Source: Streptomyces tailanensis (GTDB lineage: Bacteria; Actinomycetota; Actinomycetes; Streptomycetales; Streptomycetaceae). From it: a stretch of DNA of 64,000 nt. Below, piece after piece: positions 25,828 to 35,358 of the stretch (the stretch's first letter is position 1; the number at the start of each line of letters is the position of its first letter). The stretch spans positions 35,695-99,694 of the forward strand of contig NZ_VTHJ01000031.1 in NCBI RefSeq assembly GCF_008386495.1, in the 5' to 3' direction. Position numbers and translations under genes: made by a program. Under the pieces are notes generated by a model. That model did not search any database, was not told where the DNA came from, and saw nothing but the letters and a program-made list of their open reading frames with translations.

Positions 25828-27258
25828 ATGGCTACGGGGGCTCTGGGACAGACGACCGACAGCGGTCGGACGGCCGACAGCGGTCGGACGGCTGACGGCA
25901 TGCGTACGGCGCTCAGCCGGGTGACGCTGGTCGGCGAGCGGCGACGCGTCGATCTCGTGCTGCCGTCGCGGGAGCCGGTCGGCCTGCTGCTGCCGGAGAT
26001 CATGCGGCTGCTCGACGACCGGGTCGGCGGGCGGCCCGAGTTGCGTCATCTCGTCACCGCGGACGGTTCCGCGCTGGCGCACGACAGCACGCTGGAGTCG
26101 GCCTCGATCCCGGACGGTGCCGTACTGCGGCTGGTTCGCGCCGAGGACGCGCCGTCGGCGCCCGTCGTGCACGACGTCACGGACGAGGCCGCCGAGGATC
26201 TCGACGCGCGCGGCCGGCGTTGGCGTCCGGCCACTCGGCGCGTCACGGCCGGGCTCGCCACGGTCGGCTGGGCCCTGACCGCCGGGGTGTTCGCGCGGGA
26301 CGCGTACGAGCCGGGGACCGTCGCGGGCGCTCTGCTCGCCGTCTCCGTGGTGGCCGCGCTCGCGGGCGCGCTGCTCGGGCGGGCCGGCAAGCGCGGGCTG
26401 GCCACGACGCTGATCGCCACGGCCGGTGCGCTGGGCCTGCTCGGCGCCTCCACCCTGGCCGACGCCGAGGGCTGGTCCGGTATGCCGCAGGTCGCGGCGA
26501 TGGCGGCCGCCGGGGTCGTCACCCTTGTCCTGCTCGGACTGTTCACCCCGCTCGGGCGTGGCGGACTGGTCGGGGCCGGGGCGCTGGCCGGGACCGTCGT
26601 GTGCTGGCTGGGGGTCGCCGCGTTCGTGTCGGGCCCGATGGCGGACTCGGTGCCGGTGGTGGAGCAGGCCGAGGTGGGGGCCGTTCTCGCGGTGGTCTCC
26701 GTGCTCGTGCTCGGGCTGCTGCCCCGGCTCGCGCTGATGGCGTCGGGCCTCTCCGGCCTCGACGACCGGCGCTCCGGCGGTGCCTCGGTGAGCCGCTACC
26801 AGGTGGCCGCCGCGCTCACCGCCACACACCGGGGGCTGGCGCTCGCCACGGTCACCATGGCCGTCTCGGCGACCGCGGCCGGGGTGTTCGCGCTCCGCGC
26901 GCCCACCAAGTGGACCGTGCTGCTGGCCGTCCTCACCATGGTCGTCCTCGTGCTGCGCGCCCGGGCGTTCCCGCTGGTCGCGGAGGTCGTGGTGCTGTTC
27001 GGTGCGGCGGCGGTGCTCGCGGTGCGGCTCGTCTCCGTCTGGCTGGACCACTCCGGCGCCGCGGCCGGTCCGCTCGCCGTGCTCGCCCTGCTGGCCGCCC
27101 TGCCACTGCTGGTGCTCGCCGTGGAGCCCGCCGAGCACGTACGGGTACGGCTCCGGCGCCTCGGCGACACGCTGGAGTCCATCGGTGTCATCGCCCTGTT
27201 CCCGCTGCTCATCGGGGTGTTCGGCGTGTACGGACGACTGCTCGACACCTTCGCTTAG
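25828..27258 (+). CDS. eccD: EccD-like type VII secretion membrane channel subunit
   Basis: A 476-residue protein. The N-terminal ~125 residues form a YukD/ubiquitin-like domain (RVTLVGERRRVDLVLPSREP, VGLLLPEIMRLLDDRVGG, LESASIPDGAVLRLVRAEDA). About eleven hydrophobic helices follow (VTAGLATVGWALTAGVFA, MAAAGVVTLVLLGLFTPLG, ALATVTMAVSATAAGVFAL, SIGVIALFPLLIGVFGVYG). This is the EccD layout; in mycobacterial ESX systems EccD dimers build the inner-membrane pore. The start is GTG 25825 or ATG 25828, with only a weak ribosome site. A short direct repeat, DSGRTAD, occurs at residues 11-24. Confidence 0.85.
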   Translation: MATGALGQTTDSGRTADSGRTADGMRTALSRVTLVGERRRVDLVLPSREPVGLLLPEIMRLLDDRVGGRPELRHLVTADGSALAHDSTLESASIPDGAVLRLVRAEDAPSAPVVHDVTDEAAEDLDARGRRWRPATRRVTAGLATVGWALTAGVFARDAYEPGTVAGALLAVSVVAALAGALLGRAGKRGLATTLIATAGALGLLGASTLADAEGWSGMPQVAAMAAAGVVTLVLLGLFTPLGRGGLVGAGALAGTVVCWLGVAAFVSGPMADSVPVVEQAEVGAVLAVVSVLVLGLLPRLALMASGLSGLDDRRSGGASVSRYQVAAALTATHRGLALATVTMAVSATAAGVFALRAPTKWTVLLAVLTMVVLVLRARAFPLVAEVVVLFGAAAVLAVRLVSVWLDHSGAAAGPLAVLALLAALPLLVLAVEPAEHVRVRLRRLGDTLESIGVIALFPLLIGVFGVYGRLLDTFA

Positions 27259-27273
27259 GACTGGGGGCCCACC

Positions 27274-28761
27274 ATGGCGCAGGCAGAGGACTGGCAGCGG
27301 GATGTGCTGCGCGAGCTGGGCCGGGACCGGGAAGGTGCCGGGGCCGGGTCGGGTGGCGAGGCGGGGGCCGGGTCGGCGTCCGGTGCGGGATCGGGTGCGG
27401 GTGCGGCGGGGGCTCCCCATGCGCCTGCTCGGCGGGCGGAGCCGACGCTGCGGCTGGTGCGGTCGGTGCCGTCCGAGTCGGCTGAGCCGTCCGGGGCGTC
27501 CGGCTCGTCCGAACAGCCGCAAGGTGCGCAGCCGCCGGTGCGGCCCGTCGTCACACCGCCGGTGCAGCCGGTCGTGCAGCCGCCGGTGCCCGCGCCCGTC
27601 GTACAGCCGCCGGTCCACCCGGCGCCCGTCGTACAGCCGCCCATGCAGCCGGCCCCCGTCGTGGACCCGCGTACAGGCCTCCCCCACGCCGCCGCGCACG
27701 CGCAGCCGCCGGGGGATCCCGGTCGGCCCACTCAGCCCAACCCGCCCGCCCAGCCCGGCGATCCCCGTCCCGCCGCCCCCGTTACTCCCCCGGCCTCCAC
27801 GCCGGCGCCCCGCGGCTCCCGTATGCCGCAGTCGCCCGCCCACGCACCCGAGTCCGTGCCCACCATCGACCCCCGGCTCGCCCACGCGCTGGGTCGCCCG
27901 CAGCACGGCGACTCCGTGGCCCGGCGTACGGGGCGGTCGTTGCGGAAGCTGACGTCGTCCGCCGCGCAGGACGTGGCGGAGGAGACGCGGATCGCTCAGG
28001 AGTTGCAGCAGCCGGTGACGACGGGGCGGGTGATCGCCGTGACGTCGATCCGGGGCGGGGTCGGGAAGTCGACCGTGGCCGCGCTGCTGGGGCGGACGTT
28101 CAACCACTACCGGCACGACCCGGTGCTCACCCTGGAGGCGGACGCCGCGCTCGGTACGCTGCCGGTGCGGATGGGGGCCGATTCCGTGCGCTGGGCGGCG
28201 GCCGATCTCGCCCAGATCCTCAATCCTGCGATGCAACTCACCGATGTCACCGGCTACTTGGTGCCCGTGTCGGACGGGGGCTGGTTGCTGCCCGCCAGTC
28301 AGGGGCGGGTCGGGGCGCCGCTGGACATCGCCACGTACCGCACGGTGACCCTCGCGCTGCGGCGCTACTTCGCGGTGACCGTGGTGGACTGCGAGACGCT
28401 GCCGGGTGAGGTGGCCCGTACCGCGATGGACACGGCCCACGCGCGCGTGGTCGTCGCGCCCATGACCGCCGAGGGCGTCAACGGCACCCGGCAGGTCCTG
28501 GACTGGCTCGGGCAGTTGCCGCACTCCGCGCTCGCCTCGACCGTCGTCGCGCTGACCGCCAACTCCCCCGATGTCACTCTGGACCGGAAGACGGCGGTGG
28601 CGCACCTCAAGGAGTCCGGCGTGCACGTCGTCTCCCTCCCCTACGACCGGCATCTCGCCCAGGGCGGCCCCATCCGCACCGCCCTCCTGGGCCAGGAGAC
28701 CCGCGAGGCGGCCGTCACCCTGGCGGCGGAGGCAATGAACCGGGCGGTGAGGATGCGATGA
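27274..28761 (+). CDS. Proline-rich MinD/ParA-like ATPase of the ESX locus (EspI-like)
   Basis: A 495-residue two-part protein. Residues ~25-215 are low-complexity, Gly/Ala-rich and then Pro-rich, with repeated VQPPV and PAPVVQPP units. The C-terminal half is a MinD/ParA-type ATPase with the deviant Walker A TSIRGGVGKSTVAALLGRTF near 260, LTLEADAALGTLPVRMG, and VVDCETLPGEVARTAM. EspI-type proteins of ESX loci have the same Pro-rich-plus-MinD plan and are thought to tune secretion with energy state. Its TGA overlaps the EccC ATG, so the two are coupled. No ParB partner is near, so a partition role is unlikely. Confidence 0.82.
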   Translation: MAQAEDWQRDVLRELGRDREGAGAGSGGEAGAGSASGAGSGAGAAGAPHAPARRAEPTLRLVRSVPSESAEPSGASGSSEQPQGAQPPVRPVVTPPVQPVVQPPVPAPVVQPPVHPAPVVQPPMQPAPVVDPRTGLPHAAAHAQPPGDPGRPTQPNPPAQPGDPRPAAPVTPPASTPAPRGSRMPQSPAHAPESVPTIDPRLAHALGRPQHGDSVARRTGRSLRKLTSSAAQDVAEETRIAQELQQPVTTGRVIAVTSIRGGVGKSTVAALLGRTFNHYRHDPVLTLEADAALGTLPVRMGADSVRWAAADLAQILNPAMQLTDVTGYLVPVSDGGWLLPASQGRVGAPLDIATYRTVTLALRRYFAVTVVDCETLPGEVARTAMDTAHARVVVAPMTAEGVNGTRQVLDWLGQLPHSALASTVVALTANSPDVTLDRKTAVAHLKESGVHVVSLPYDRHLAQGGPIRTALLGQETREAAVTLAAEAMNRAVRMR

Positions 28762-31700
28762 CCCAGCAGCTGATCCACCGCCCCGCGCGCAGCACCCGCC
28801 CGCTCGCGTCCGCCCCGGCCCGCACGATCGAGCCGCCGCCGAACCTCCCGGAGGGCAAGGCGGGCAGCCCGGCGACGGCGTTGCTGCCGATGGCGGGTGT
28901 CATGGGCTCGGTCGTGATGATGACCGTGATCCGCAGCAGCCAGTTCGCGGCGCTCGGCGCGATCGTGCTGGTCTTCGCCCTGCTCGGCGCGGTCGCCCTC
29001 TTCCTCTCCCAGCGTGGCAAGGCGCAGCGCACCCGGCGTACGCAGCGCGAGCGCTACCTGGAGTATCTGGAGGAGCTGCGCGAGGAGTTCGGGAACGACG
29101 AGCGTGACCGGCGGCGGTTGGCACGGGAGCTCAACCCGCCGCCGGAGGCCCTCTACGACCTCGTACGCGATCCCGCCCGGCTCTGGGAGCGCCGGCGGCG
29201 GGACCCGGACTTCCTCCGGGTGCGGGTCGGTACCGGTGACGTGCCCGTGGCGGAGTTGGCCATCGGGCAGAACCAGGGCGGGGTGCTGACGCCGCCGGAC
29301 CCGTTCATGCTGAACGAGGCCCGCGCGCTGCTGGCCCGCTACTCGATGGCGAGCGACTGCCCGATCACGGTGCCGTTGGACCGCGTGGGCAACGTCAGTG
29401 TGGTGGGCGACCGGGAGGGCGTGCTGCGGGTAGCCCGGGCGCTGCTCGTCCAGGTCGCCGTCACGCACGCCCCGGACGACGTGGCCGTCGCGCTCGGGGT
29501 GCCCGGCGAGCGGCTGGGCGACTGGGAGTGGACCAAGTGGCTGCCGCATGTGCTGGACGGCCAGGAGCACGACGGCCCGGTCGCCGCCCGCCGTATCGCG
29601 CCGAGCTTGCCGCAGCTGGCCCGGCACTTCCGCCATGAGCTGGGCCGGCGTGCCTCGTACGCGGCGGAGGTCCGCCGGGGGCTGGCCGACCGGAACGCCC
29701 TGCGGCTGGCCTCGCGCATGCTCGTCGTGAGTGACGAGTACGGGGAGGCGGCGACCGAACTGCCGCTGCCCGACACGGCGGTGGGGCTCGGCGACATGGG
29801 GGTGACCGTGCTGCATCTGCTGGGGGAGCAGGTGCACGAGCCGGACCAGGTGTCGGTGCGGATCACGGTGCGGGGCGACGAGGTCGTCGTCGAGGACCTC
29901 CGCGAGACCCGTACGGTCGCGCAGGGCACCTCCGATGACGTGACCGCGGCCGGCGCCGAGGGCGTCGCCCGGCTGCTGGCGCCGCTGCGGCTGTCGGCCG
30001 AGTCGGCGGCGGAGGGCGCCCCGGTCACCGGGCCCGTCGACTTCCCCGGTCTGCTCGGCATCGACGACCCGGCCCTGCTGGACCTGGCCCGGTTGTGGGC
30101 GCCGCGCGGCGAGCGTGAGTTCCTGCGCGTGCCGATCGGCTTGACGGACCGTCATGAGCCGGTGCTGCTCGACCTCAAGGAGTCGTCCGAGCTGGGCATG
30201 GGTCCGCACGGGCTGTGCGTGGGCGCGACCGGTTCCGGCAAGAGCGAGCTGCTGCGCACCCTCGTCCTGGCCCTCGCGGCCACCCACTCCCCCGAGGATC
30301 TCGCCCTCGTCCTGGTCGACTACAAGGGCGGCGCGACCTTCGCCCCGTTCACCGAACTCCCGCACGTCGCGGGCGTGATCACCAACCTGGAGAACCAGGC
30401 CGGACTCGTCGAGCGCGTGCACTCCAGCCTCGCGGGCGAGGTCAAGCGCCGGCAGCAGGTGCTGAAGGACGCGGGGAACGTGGCCGACATCGGGCACTAC
30501 GCCGCCCTGCGCGCGACCCGGCGGCCGGACCTCGAACCGCTCCCGCATCTCTTCGTCGTGATCGACGAGTTCGGTGAACTCCTCACCGCCAAACCGGACT
30601 TCATCGACCTGTTCCTGTCCATCGGCCGCATCGGCCGCTCCATCGGCGTCCATCTCCTCCTCTCCAGCCAGCGCATCGAGGGCGGCAAGCTCAAGGGCCT
30701 GGACACCTATCTCTCGTACCGGCTCGGGCTGCGGACCTTCTCCGCCGACGAGTCGCGTACCGTCCTCGACACCACGGACGCCTTCCATCTGCCGCCGCTG
30801 CCGGGCTTCGGCTATCTGAAGGTGGACACGTCGACGTACGAGCGGTTCAAGGCGGGGTACGTCTCCGGCGCCTACCGGGGGCCTGCGCTCGCCCAGCAGG
30901 AGGACGACACGCCGCTCGCGTGGCCGTATCCGACGTACAACACCCTCGACAGCGCGACGCCCGCCACGGGCGGCGCGCCCGAGGAGCCCAAGGCGACCAA
31001 GCGGGAGACCGGGCCGACGGTGATGTCGGTGATGGTCGGCCAGCTCGCCTCCGCCGCCCGGCCGGTCCGCCGGATCTGGCTGCCGCCGCTGCCGGACGCG
31101 GTCACGCTCGACGCGGCGGCCGGCCCCGTGCAGGTGGACGAGCGCGGACTTCAACTGGCCGTCAGAGAAGGCCCGTTGCGGATACCGCTCGGTGTGCTGG
31201 ACGATCCGGCGAAGCAGTGGCAGGGCCACTGGGTGCTCGATCTGACGGTCGCGGGCGGTCATGCGGCGGTGATCGGCGGCCCCCAGTCCGGCAAGACGAC
31301 CCTGCTGCGCACCCTGGCCCTGTCCCTGGCGACGACCCACACACCCGCCGAAGTCGCCATCTACGGTCTCGACCTGGTCGGCGGCGGTCTCTCCGCCCTC
31401 TCCGGGCTGCCGCACGTCGGCGGGATCGCGGGCCGCGCCGACCGGGAGCGGGCCGCGCGCACGGTCGCCGAGGTGCGCACGATGCTGATCGAACGGGAGG
31501 AGTTGTTCCGCGAGCACGGCATCGACTCGGTCGACCAGCTGCGGCACCTGCGCGCGCAGGGCAAGCTGCGCGAGCTCGGCTCCACCGACGTCGTGCTCCT
31601 CATCGACGGATTCGGCGCGCTGCGCGACGAGTTCGCCGAGCTCGACGACACGGTCGTGGACCTCCTCAAGCGCGGCGGCGGCTACGGCATCCACGTCGTC

Positions 31701-32750
31701 GGCGGCATGCTCCGCTGGAACGACGTACGGATCGCCACGCAGTCGATGTTCGGCACCCGGGTCGAGCTGCGGCTCAACGACCCGAGCGATTCGAGCGTCG
31801 ACCGCAAGCTCTCCGAGACGCTCTCGCCCGACACGCCGGGCCGCGTCCTGACCGACGGCAAGCTGTTCGCGCAGACCGCGCTCCCCCGCCTCGACAGCCG
31901 TCCGTCGACCGGCGATCTCGGTCCGGCGCTGGACGACGCGGCCCGTACGATCCGCTCCACCTGGCACGGCGAACTGGCCGCGCCTGTACGGGTGTTGCCG
32001 ACCCGGCTGCCGGTGGCACAGCTGCCGTCACTGGTCGCGGAGCCTCAGCGGGTGCCCATCGGCGTGGACCAGGACGCCCTCGCCCCCGTCCTCCTCGACC
32101 TCTTCGGCTCGGACCAGCATCTGCTGATCCTCGGCGACAACGAGTGCGGCAAGACCAACCTGCTGAAGCTGGTCGCGGACCGGCTCGTGGAGCGGTACTC
32201 GGACGAGGAGCTGGTCTTCGGCGTCTTCGACCCCCGGCGCGGTCTGCGGGGTGTGATCCCCGAGCCGTACCGGGGCGGCTACGCGCACAACGCCAAGCTC
32301 GCGGTGGGGCTGGCGTCGGGCATCGCGAGCGAGCTGGAGAAGCGGATGCCGGAGAGTGCCGACCCGGACGCGATGACCGACGAGCCGTCCTTCAAGGGCC
32401 CGCGGATCGTGATCCTGGTCGACGACTACGACATCCTGACGACGGCCGGTCAGCAGCCCCTCGCGCCGTTCCTGCCGTACGTCTCCTCCGCTCAGGACAT
32501 AGGCCTGCACTTCGTGGTCGCGCGCCGGGTCGCGGGCGCGTCGCGGGCGATGTACGAGCCGCTGCTGCAGACGCTCCGCGAAACGGGCACGTCGTCCTTG
32601 CTGATGACCGGTGAGCGCAGCGAGGGCCAGCTGTTCCCCGGCCTGTACGCCTCCGCCCAGCCGGCCGGGCGGGGCACGCTGGTCCGCCGGGGCCGGGCCC
32701 ACCAACTCATCCAGACGGCACTCAACAGCGAGGAGGGCGACCGCCCGTGA
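28758..32750 (+). CDS. eccC: EccC, FtsK/SpoIIIE-type ATPase of type VII secretion
   Basis: A 1330-residue motor, single chain. Two membrane helices near 52-90 (VMGSVVMMTVIRSSQFAALG, IVLVFALLGAVALFL) precede three ATPase modules. P-loops are GATGSGKSELLRTL near 488, GGPQSGKTTLLRTL near 839 and GDNECGKTNLLKLV near 1126. The first module keeps Walker B-like PHLFVVIDEFGELL near 596 and VDYKGGATF near 519. EccC recognises Esx substrates and drives export. It overlaps its neighbours at both ends by 4 bases (ATGA and GTGA). Mycobacterial EccC is often split into Ca and Cb; this one is fused, as in other streptomycetes. Confidence 0.93.
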   Translation: MTQQLIHRPARSTRPLASAPARTIEPPPNLPEGKAGSPATALLPMAGVMGSVVMMTVIRSSQFAALGAIVLVFALLGAVALFLSQRGKAQRTRRTQRERYLEYLEELREEFGNDERDRRRLARELNPPPEALYDLVRDPARLWERRRRDPDFLRVRVGTGDVPVAELAIGQNQGGVLTPPDPFMLNEARALLARYSMASDCPITVPLDRVGNVSVVGDREGVLRVARALLVQVAVTHAPDDVAVALGVPGERLGDWEWTKWLPHVLDGQEHDGPVAARRIAPSLPQLARHFRHELGRRASYAAEVRRGLADRNALRLASRMLVVSDEYGEAATELPLPDTAVGLGDMGVTVLHLLGEQVHEPDQVSVRITVRGDEVVVEDLRETRTVAQGTSDDVTAAGAEGVARLLAPLRLSAESAAEGAPVTGPVDFPGLLGIDDPALLDLARLWAPRGEREFLRVPIGLTDRHEPVLLDLKESSELGMGPHGLCVGATGSGKSELLRTLVLALAATHSPEDLALVLVDYKGGATFAPFTELPHVAGVITNLENQAGLVERVHSSLAGEVKRRQQVLKDAGNVADIGHYAALRATRRPDLEPLPHLFVVIDEFGELLTAKPDFIDLFLSIGRIGRSIGVHLLLSSQRIEGGKLKGLDTYLSYRLGLRTFSADESRTVLDTTDAFHLPPLPGFGYLKVDTSTYERFKAGYVSGAYRGPALAQQEDDTPLAWPYPTYNTLDSATPATGGAPEEPKATKRETGPTVMSVMVGQLASAARPVRRIWLPPLPDAVTLDAAAGPVQVDERGLQLAVREGPLRIPLGVLDDPAKQWQGHWVLDLTVAGGHAAVIGGPQSGKTTLLRTLALSLATTHTPAEVAIYGLDLVGGGLSALSGLPHVGGIAGRADRERAARTVAEVRTMLIEREELFREHGIDSVDQLRHLRAQGKLRELGSTDVVLLIDGFGALRDEFAELDDTVVDLLKRGGGYGIHVVGGMLRWNDVRIATQSMFGTRVELRLNDPSDSSVDRKLSETLSPDTPGRVLTDGKLFAQTALPRLDSRPSTGDLGPALDDAARTIRSTWHGELAAPVRVLPTRLPVAQLPSLVAEPQRVPIGVDQDALAPVLLDLFGSDQHLLILGDNECGKTNLLKLVADRLVERYSDEELVFGVFDPRRGLRGVIPEPYRGGYAHNAKLAVGLASGIASELEKRMPESADPDAMTDEPSFKGPRIVILVDDYDILTTAGQQPLAPFLPYVSSAQDIGLHFVVARRVAGASRAMYEPLLQTLRETGTSSLLMTGERSEGQLFPGLYASAQPAGRGTLVRRGRAHQLIQTALNSEEGDRP

Positions 32751-34138
32751 CCAAGGACGTCATCGCCCTCACCCCGAAGATGCCCAACGTCTGGGCCCTC
32801 ATGGCGAGCCTGTACGCCGGCGGCTCCGACCTGGACCTGTCGGCGGCGGCCGACGGAGCGGTCGTACAACTCCACGGTCCCGGTGGGCGGCCGCTGGTGT
32901 CCGTGGAGTCGCCGCTGCTCGTGCAGGTGCCGGGCGAGGCGGAACGGCTGCTCGGGCAGAGTGTGGAGACGCCGTTCTGGTGGACGGAGGCGCGGGCGTC
33001 CACGGCGGTGCCGGAGGCGGAGAAGCTCGCGGGTTCGGTGTGCGGACGTCTCAACGCCCTGCTCGGCGGGACGACTTGGCCGTCGGACGCCGCGACGACG
33101 GAGATCGTGGACGTGTCCGCGGTGCCGTCGGCGGGTTCGGGGCAACCGGCGGTGGATGTCGTGACCGACAACGCCGCCGTGGTGTTGATCGACCGCCCGG
33201 TGGTCGCCCTGACCACCTGGCTCGCGGAGATCATGCGCACGGCTGTGGCCTCCCGCCGCGCCCTCCAGATCGTCACCCCGCCGCATGTCCGCCTCTCCGC
33301 CCCCGCCCGTACGACCCTCGCCCGCGTCCCCAACCGCTGGGTCGTCCAGGACCCCGAGTGCGGCTACTACGACGGCCTGTCGGGGGCGGTGCTGCGCTGG
33401 CAGGACGGGGCGTTCGCGCCCGCGCCGGCGGAGGCGTCCGGCGAGGCGACGGTGGCCGGGGCCTTCACCCGGGCTCCCGAATCGCTGGGCCGCCAGCTGA
33501 TCGTCGCCATCCGCACCGTCCACAAGGCGGACGAACGGCTGTTGCTGGGCGGGGCGCTGGAGACGGCCTGGGAGACGCTCACCGGATCGGCCCCCGCCGG
33601 TTGGGGCACCGCCGAACCCGTCAACCTCCCCTGGTCCCCACGCCAGTTGACCGACCTGGCCCGCGAACGCGCCCCCGAGCCCTCACACCTGGTCGTCGTC
33701 GGCAGCCCCGACCGCCCGGCCATGGCGACGGTCCGCGTGACCCGTACGACGAAGGGCGTGGAGGAGGAGGTGATCCTGACGGTCGGCTACGGCGCCGACG
33801 AGGAACTCCCCCTGGACCGGATCCAGCCCCTGGCCGAGACCCTGGTCAAATCCCACGCCCTGAAGACCATGCTCACCTCCGTCCGCCGCGCCCGCCCCGA
33901 CCTGACGACCACGCCCCGCCTGGAGGGCCCGCCGATCCCGTACTCCTTCACCCTCGGCTCGGAGGACGTGCACGCCATCGGCTTCGATCACGCCCGCCGG
34001 CCACCGGTCGAGGTTCGGCCGACGGGGTTGGGGGCACCGGCCCGGCCGGGTCTGCACTTCCCGTTGGGGGAGGCGGAGGATCCGGAGGCGTGGGGGCGGT
34101 TGCGGGGGGTTACGGCGCATCTGCGGGCGGCCAGGTGA
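32747..34138 (+). CDS. DUF6177-like protein of the type VII locus
   Basis: A 463-residue soluble protein, coupled to eccC by a GTGA overlap. It starts VTKDVIALTPKMPNVWALMA and contains PLLVQVPGEAERLLG, VVLIDRPVVALTTWLAEIM, QIVTPPHVRLSAPARTTLAR and GHVV-free C-terminal HAIGFDHARRPPVEVRPTG. I associate it with DUF6177, a family seen beside actinobacterial EccC genes; its function is not known. Lack of signal peptide and membrane helices suggests a cytoplasmic chaperone or regulator, perhaps analogous in position to EspG. This last idea is positional inference only. Confidence 0.65.
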   Translation: MTKDVIALTPKMPNVWALMASLYAGGSDLDLSAAADGAVVQLHGPGGRPLVSVESPLLVQVPGEAERLLGQSVETPFWWTEARASTAVPEAEKLAGSVCGRLNALLGGTTWPSDAATTEIVDVSAVPSAGSGQPAVDVVTDNAAVVLIDRPVVALTTWLAEIMRTAVASRRALQIVTPPHVRLSAPARTTLARVPNRWVVQDPECGYYDGLSGAVLRWQDGAFAPAPAEASGEATVAGAFTRAPESLGRQLIVAIRTVHKADERLLLGGALETAWETLTGSAPAGWGTAEPVNLPWSPRQLTDLARERAPEPSHLVVVGSPDRPAMATVRVTRTTKGVEEEVILTVGYGADEELPLDRIQPLAETLVKSHALKTMLTSVRRARPDLTTTPRLEGPPIPYSFTLGSEDVHAIGFDHARRPPVEVRPTGLGAPARPGLHFPLGEAEDPEAWGRLRGVTAHLRAAR

Positions 34139-34146
34139 TTACCGTC

Positions 34147-34917
34147 TCAGCGTGGTGCGGTCGCCGCGGCGACGAACATCGGCAACGCCAGGAACAGCCG
34201 GTCGGACTCGGCCCGCGTGCGCTGATCAGCGATCCAGGTGTCCGTCTGTTCGTTCGTGACGGCGCCGGTCAAGCGGACCGCTTGGGCCAGTCCGGCGAGC
34301 AAGGGCAACACCGCCGGTCCGGTGAACACGCCGGTGTGCACCTCGACCGTCACGTCGTCGAAGCCGGTGTCCAGGAGCAGGTTGCGGTACTGGCGGGCGG
34401 CACGCGGCCCGGCGGTCAGGTCGGCGCGGGCGTGCACGATGGTGCGGGTGAGGTCCGGTTCGTCGGAGTCGATGACGATGGTGTCCCAGTCCTGGCCCAG
34501 CAGCACGATCCGCCCTCCGGACCCGAGAACCCTGCGGGCCTCTCCCAACGCCCGCTCGGGTTCGGCCAGTTCGTGGAAGACCTTGTCGGCGCGGTAGCCG
34601 TCCACGGAGGCGTCCGCCAGCGGCAGTTCGTACGCCTCCGCGATCCGGAAGTCCGCCTCGGGCCAGCGGCCGCGGGAGACGGCGATCATCCGCTCGCTCG
34701 GGTCCACGCCGATGGCCTTCACGCCCCGCTCGGCCAGCTCCGCGACGGCTCGTCCGGCGCCGCAGCCCACGTCCACGGCGGTCCTTCCAGGTCCGACGCC
34801 GAGCAAATCGTAGGAGTGCGCCCGCAGTTCGCCCGCACCCGGCAGTCGGTCGGCGGCATCGAGCAGTGTGATGAGGCTGTCCGGCGACTGGCGCGTTTGT
34901 TCCGTGTCCTTGGTCAT
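34147..34917 (-). CDS. SAM-dependent class I methyltransferase
   Basis: A 256-residue methyltransferase. The SAM-binding motif I is TAVDVGCGAGRAVAELAERG near residue 48, followed by motif II KAIGVDPSERMIAVSRGRWP and motif IV-like DASVDGYRADKVFHELAEPE, then LGSGGRIVLLGQDWDTIVID. I start at ATG 34917 (MTKDTEQTRQ), because longer starts run through a MerR-type operator. It is divergent from a MerR gene that is frameshifted. The operator overlapping its promoter suggests it was the MerR target. The substrate is unknown; a small molecule or natural product is likely for this subgroup. Confidence 0.85.
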   Translation of the reverse strand: MTKDTEQTRQSPDSLITLLDAADRLPGAGELRAHSYDLLGVGPGRTAVDVGCGAGRAVAELAERGVKAIGVDPSERMIAVSRGRWPEADFRIAEAYELPLADASVDGYRADKVFHELAEPERALGEARRVLGSGGRIVLLGQDWDTIVIDSDEPDLTRTIVHARADLTAGPRAARQYRNLLLDTGFDDVTVEVHTGVFTGPAVLPLLAGLAQAVRLTGAVTNEQTDTWIADQRTRAESDRLFLALPMFVAAATAPR

Positions 34918-34931
34918 GAGCGCCAGGCTGC

Positions 34932-34953
34932 GACTTAATGTCGGCATGAAGTC
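34932..34953. promoter_or_regulatory. MerR-type operator in the methyltransferase promoter
   Basis: A 22-bp dyad GACTT-a-ATG-tCGg-CAT-g-AAGTC. On the minus strand it is preceded by TTGACT (-35-like), so the dyad would sit between -35 and -10, as MerR regulators need. It lies 15 bp upstream of the methyltransferase ATG. Confidence 0.6.
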
Positions 34954-34993
34954 AAGCGAGCACAGGATGCCGGTCGGCGGTGAGCGCGCGTCG

Positions 34994-35358
34994 ATGAGCA
35001 TCGGCGCCCTCGCCGAACACTTCGGTCTGGCTACGCACGTCCTGCGTCACTGGGAGTCGATGGGGCTGCTCACGCCCGCCCGGGACACCGCCGCTATGGG
35101 CCCGCCGACGTCACACGCGTCGCCATCATCGTGCGCGCCAAGGAGGCGGGACTCTCCCTCGCCACCATCCGCTCGCTGGTCGCGACCGGGAATCCCGGCC
35201 GGCGCGGGGACATCCTGCGCAGAGAGGCCGAGTTGCTTCGCTCCCGCGTTTCGGCCATGCAGGCGTCTCTCGCACTGATCGAATGCGCCCTCTGCTGCGA
35301 CCACGAGGACTTCTCCCAGTGTGCCCATTTCCAGCAGGTGGTGGGACACCCCAGCTAG
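34994..35358 (+). pseudogene. MerR-family regulator, frameshifted
   Basis: Two frames together give a complete MerR protein. The first frame starts MSIGALAEHFGLATHVLRHW and ESMGLLTPARDTA, the winged-helix DNA-binding half. The second resumes at RRYGPADVTRVAIIVRAKEA and GLSLATIRSLVATGNPGRRG, with a coiled helix and a Cys-rich end CALCCDHEDFSQCAHFQ. The join near 35090-35100 lacks about 7 bases (expected G-R between TA and RRY), in a GCCGCC-rich spot prone to slippage. Without it the product would be cut after the HTH. The operator and target methyltransferase remain. A sequencing deletion is a possible alternative. Confidence 0.75.

Noticed and set aside
25693..28653. Very long minus-strand open frame (986 codons) opposite the type VII genes
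   Set aside because: It is antisense to EccD and the MinD-like gene, shows Arg/Gly/His-rich low-complexity sequence, and has no domain or ribosome site; GC-rich DNA makes such frames by chance.
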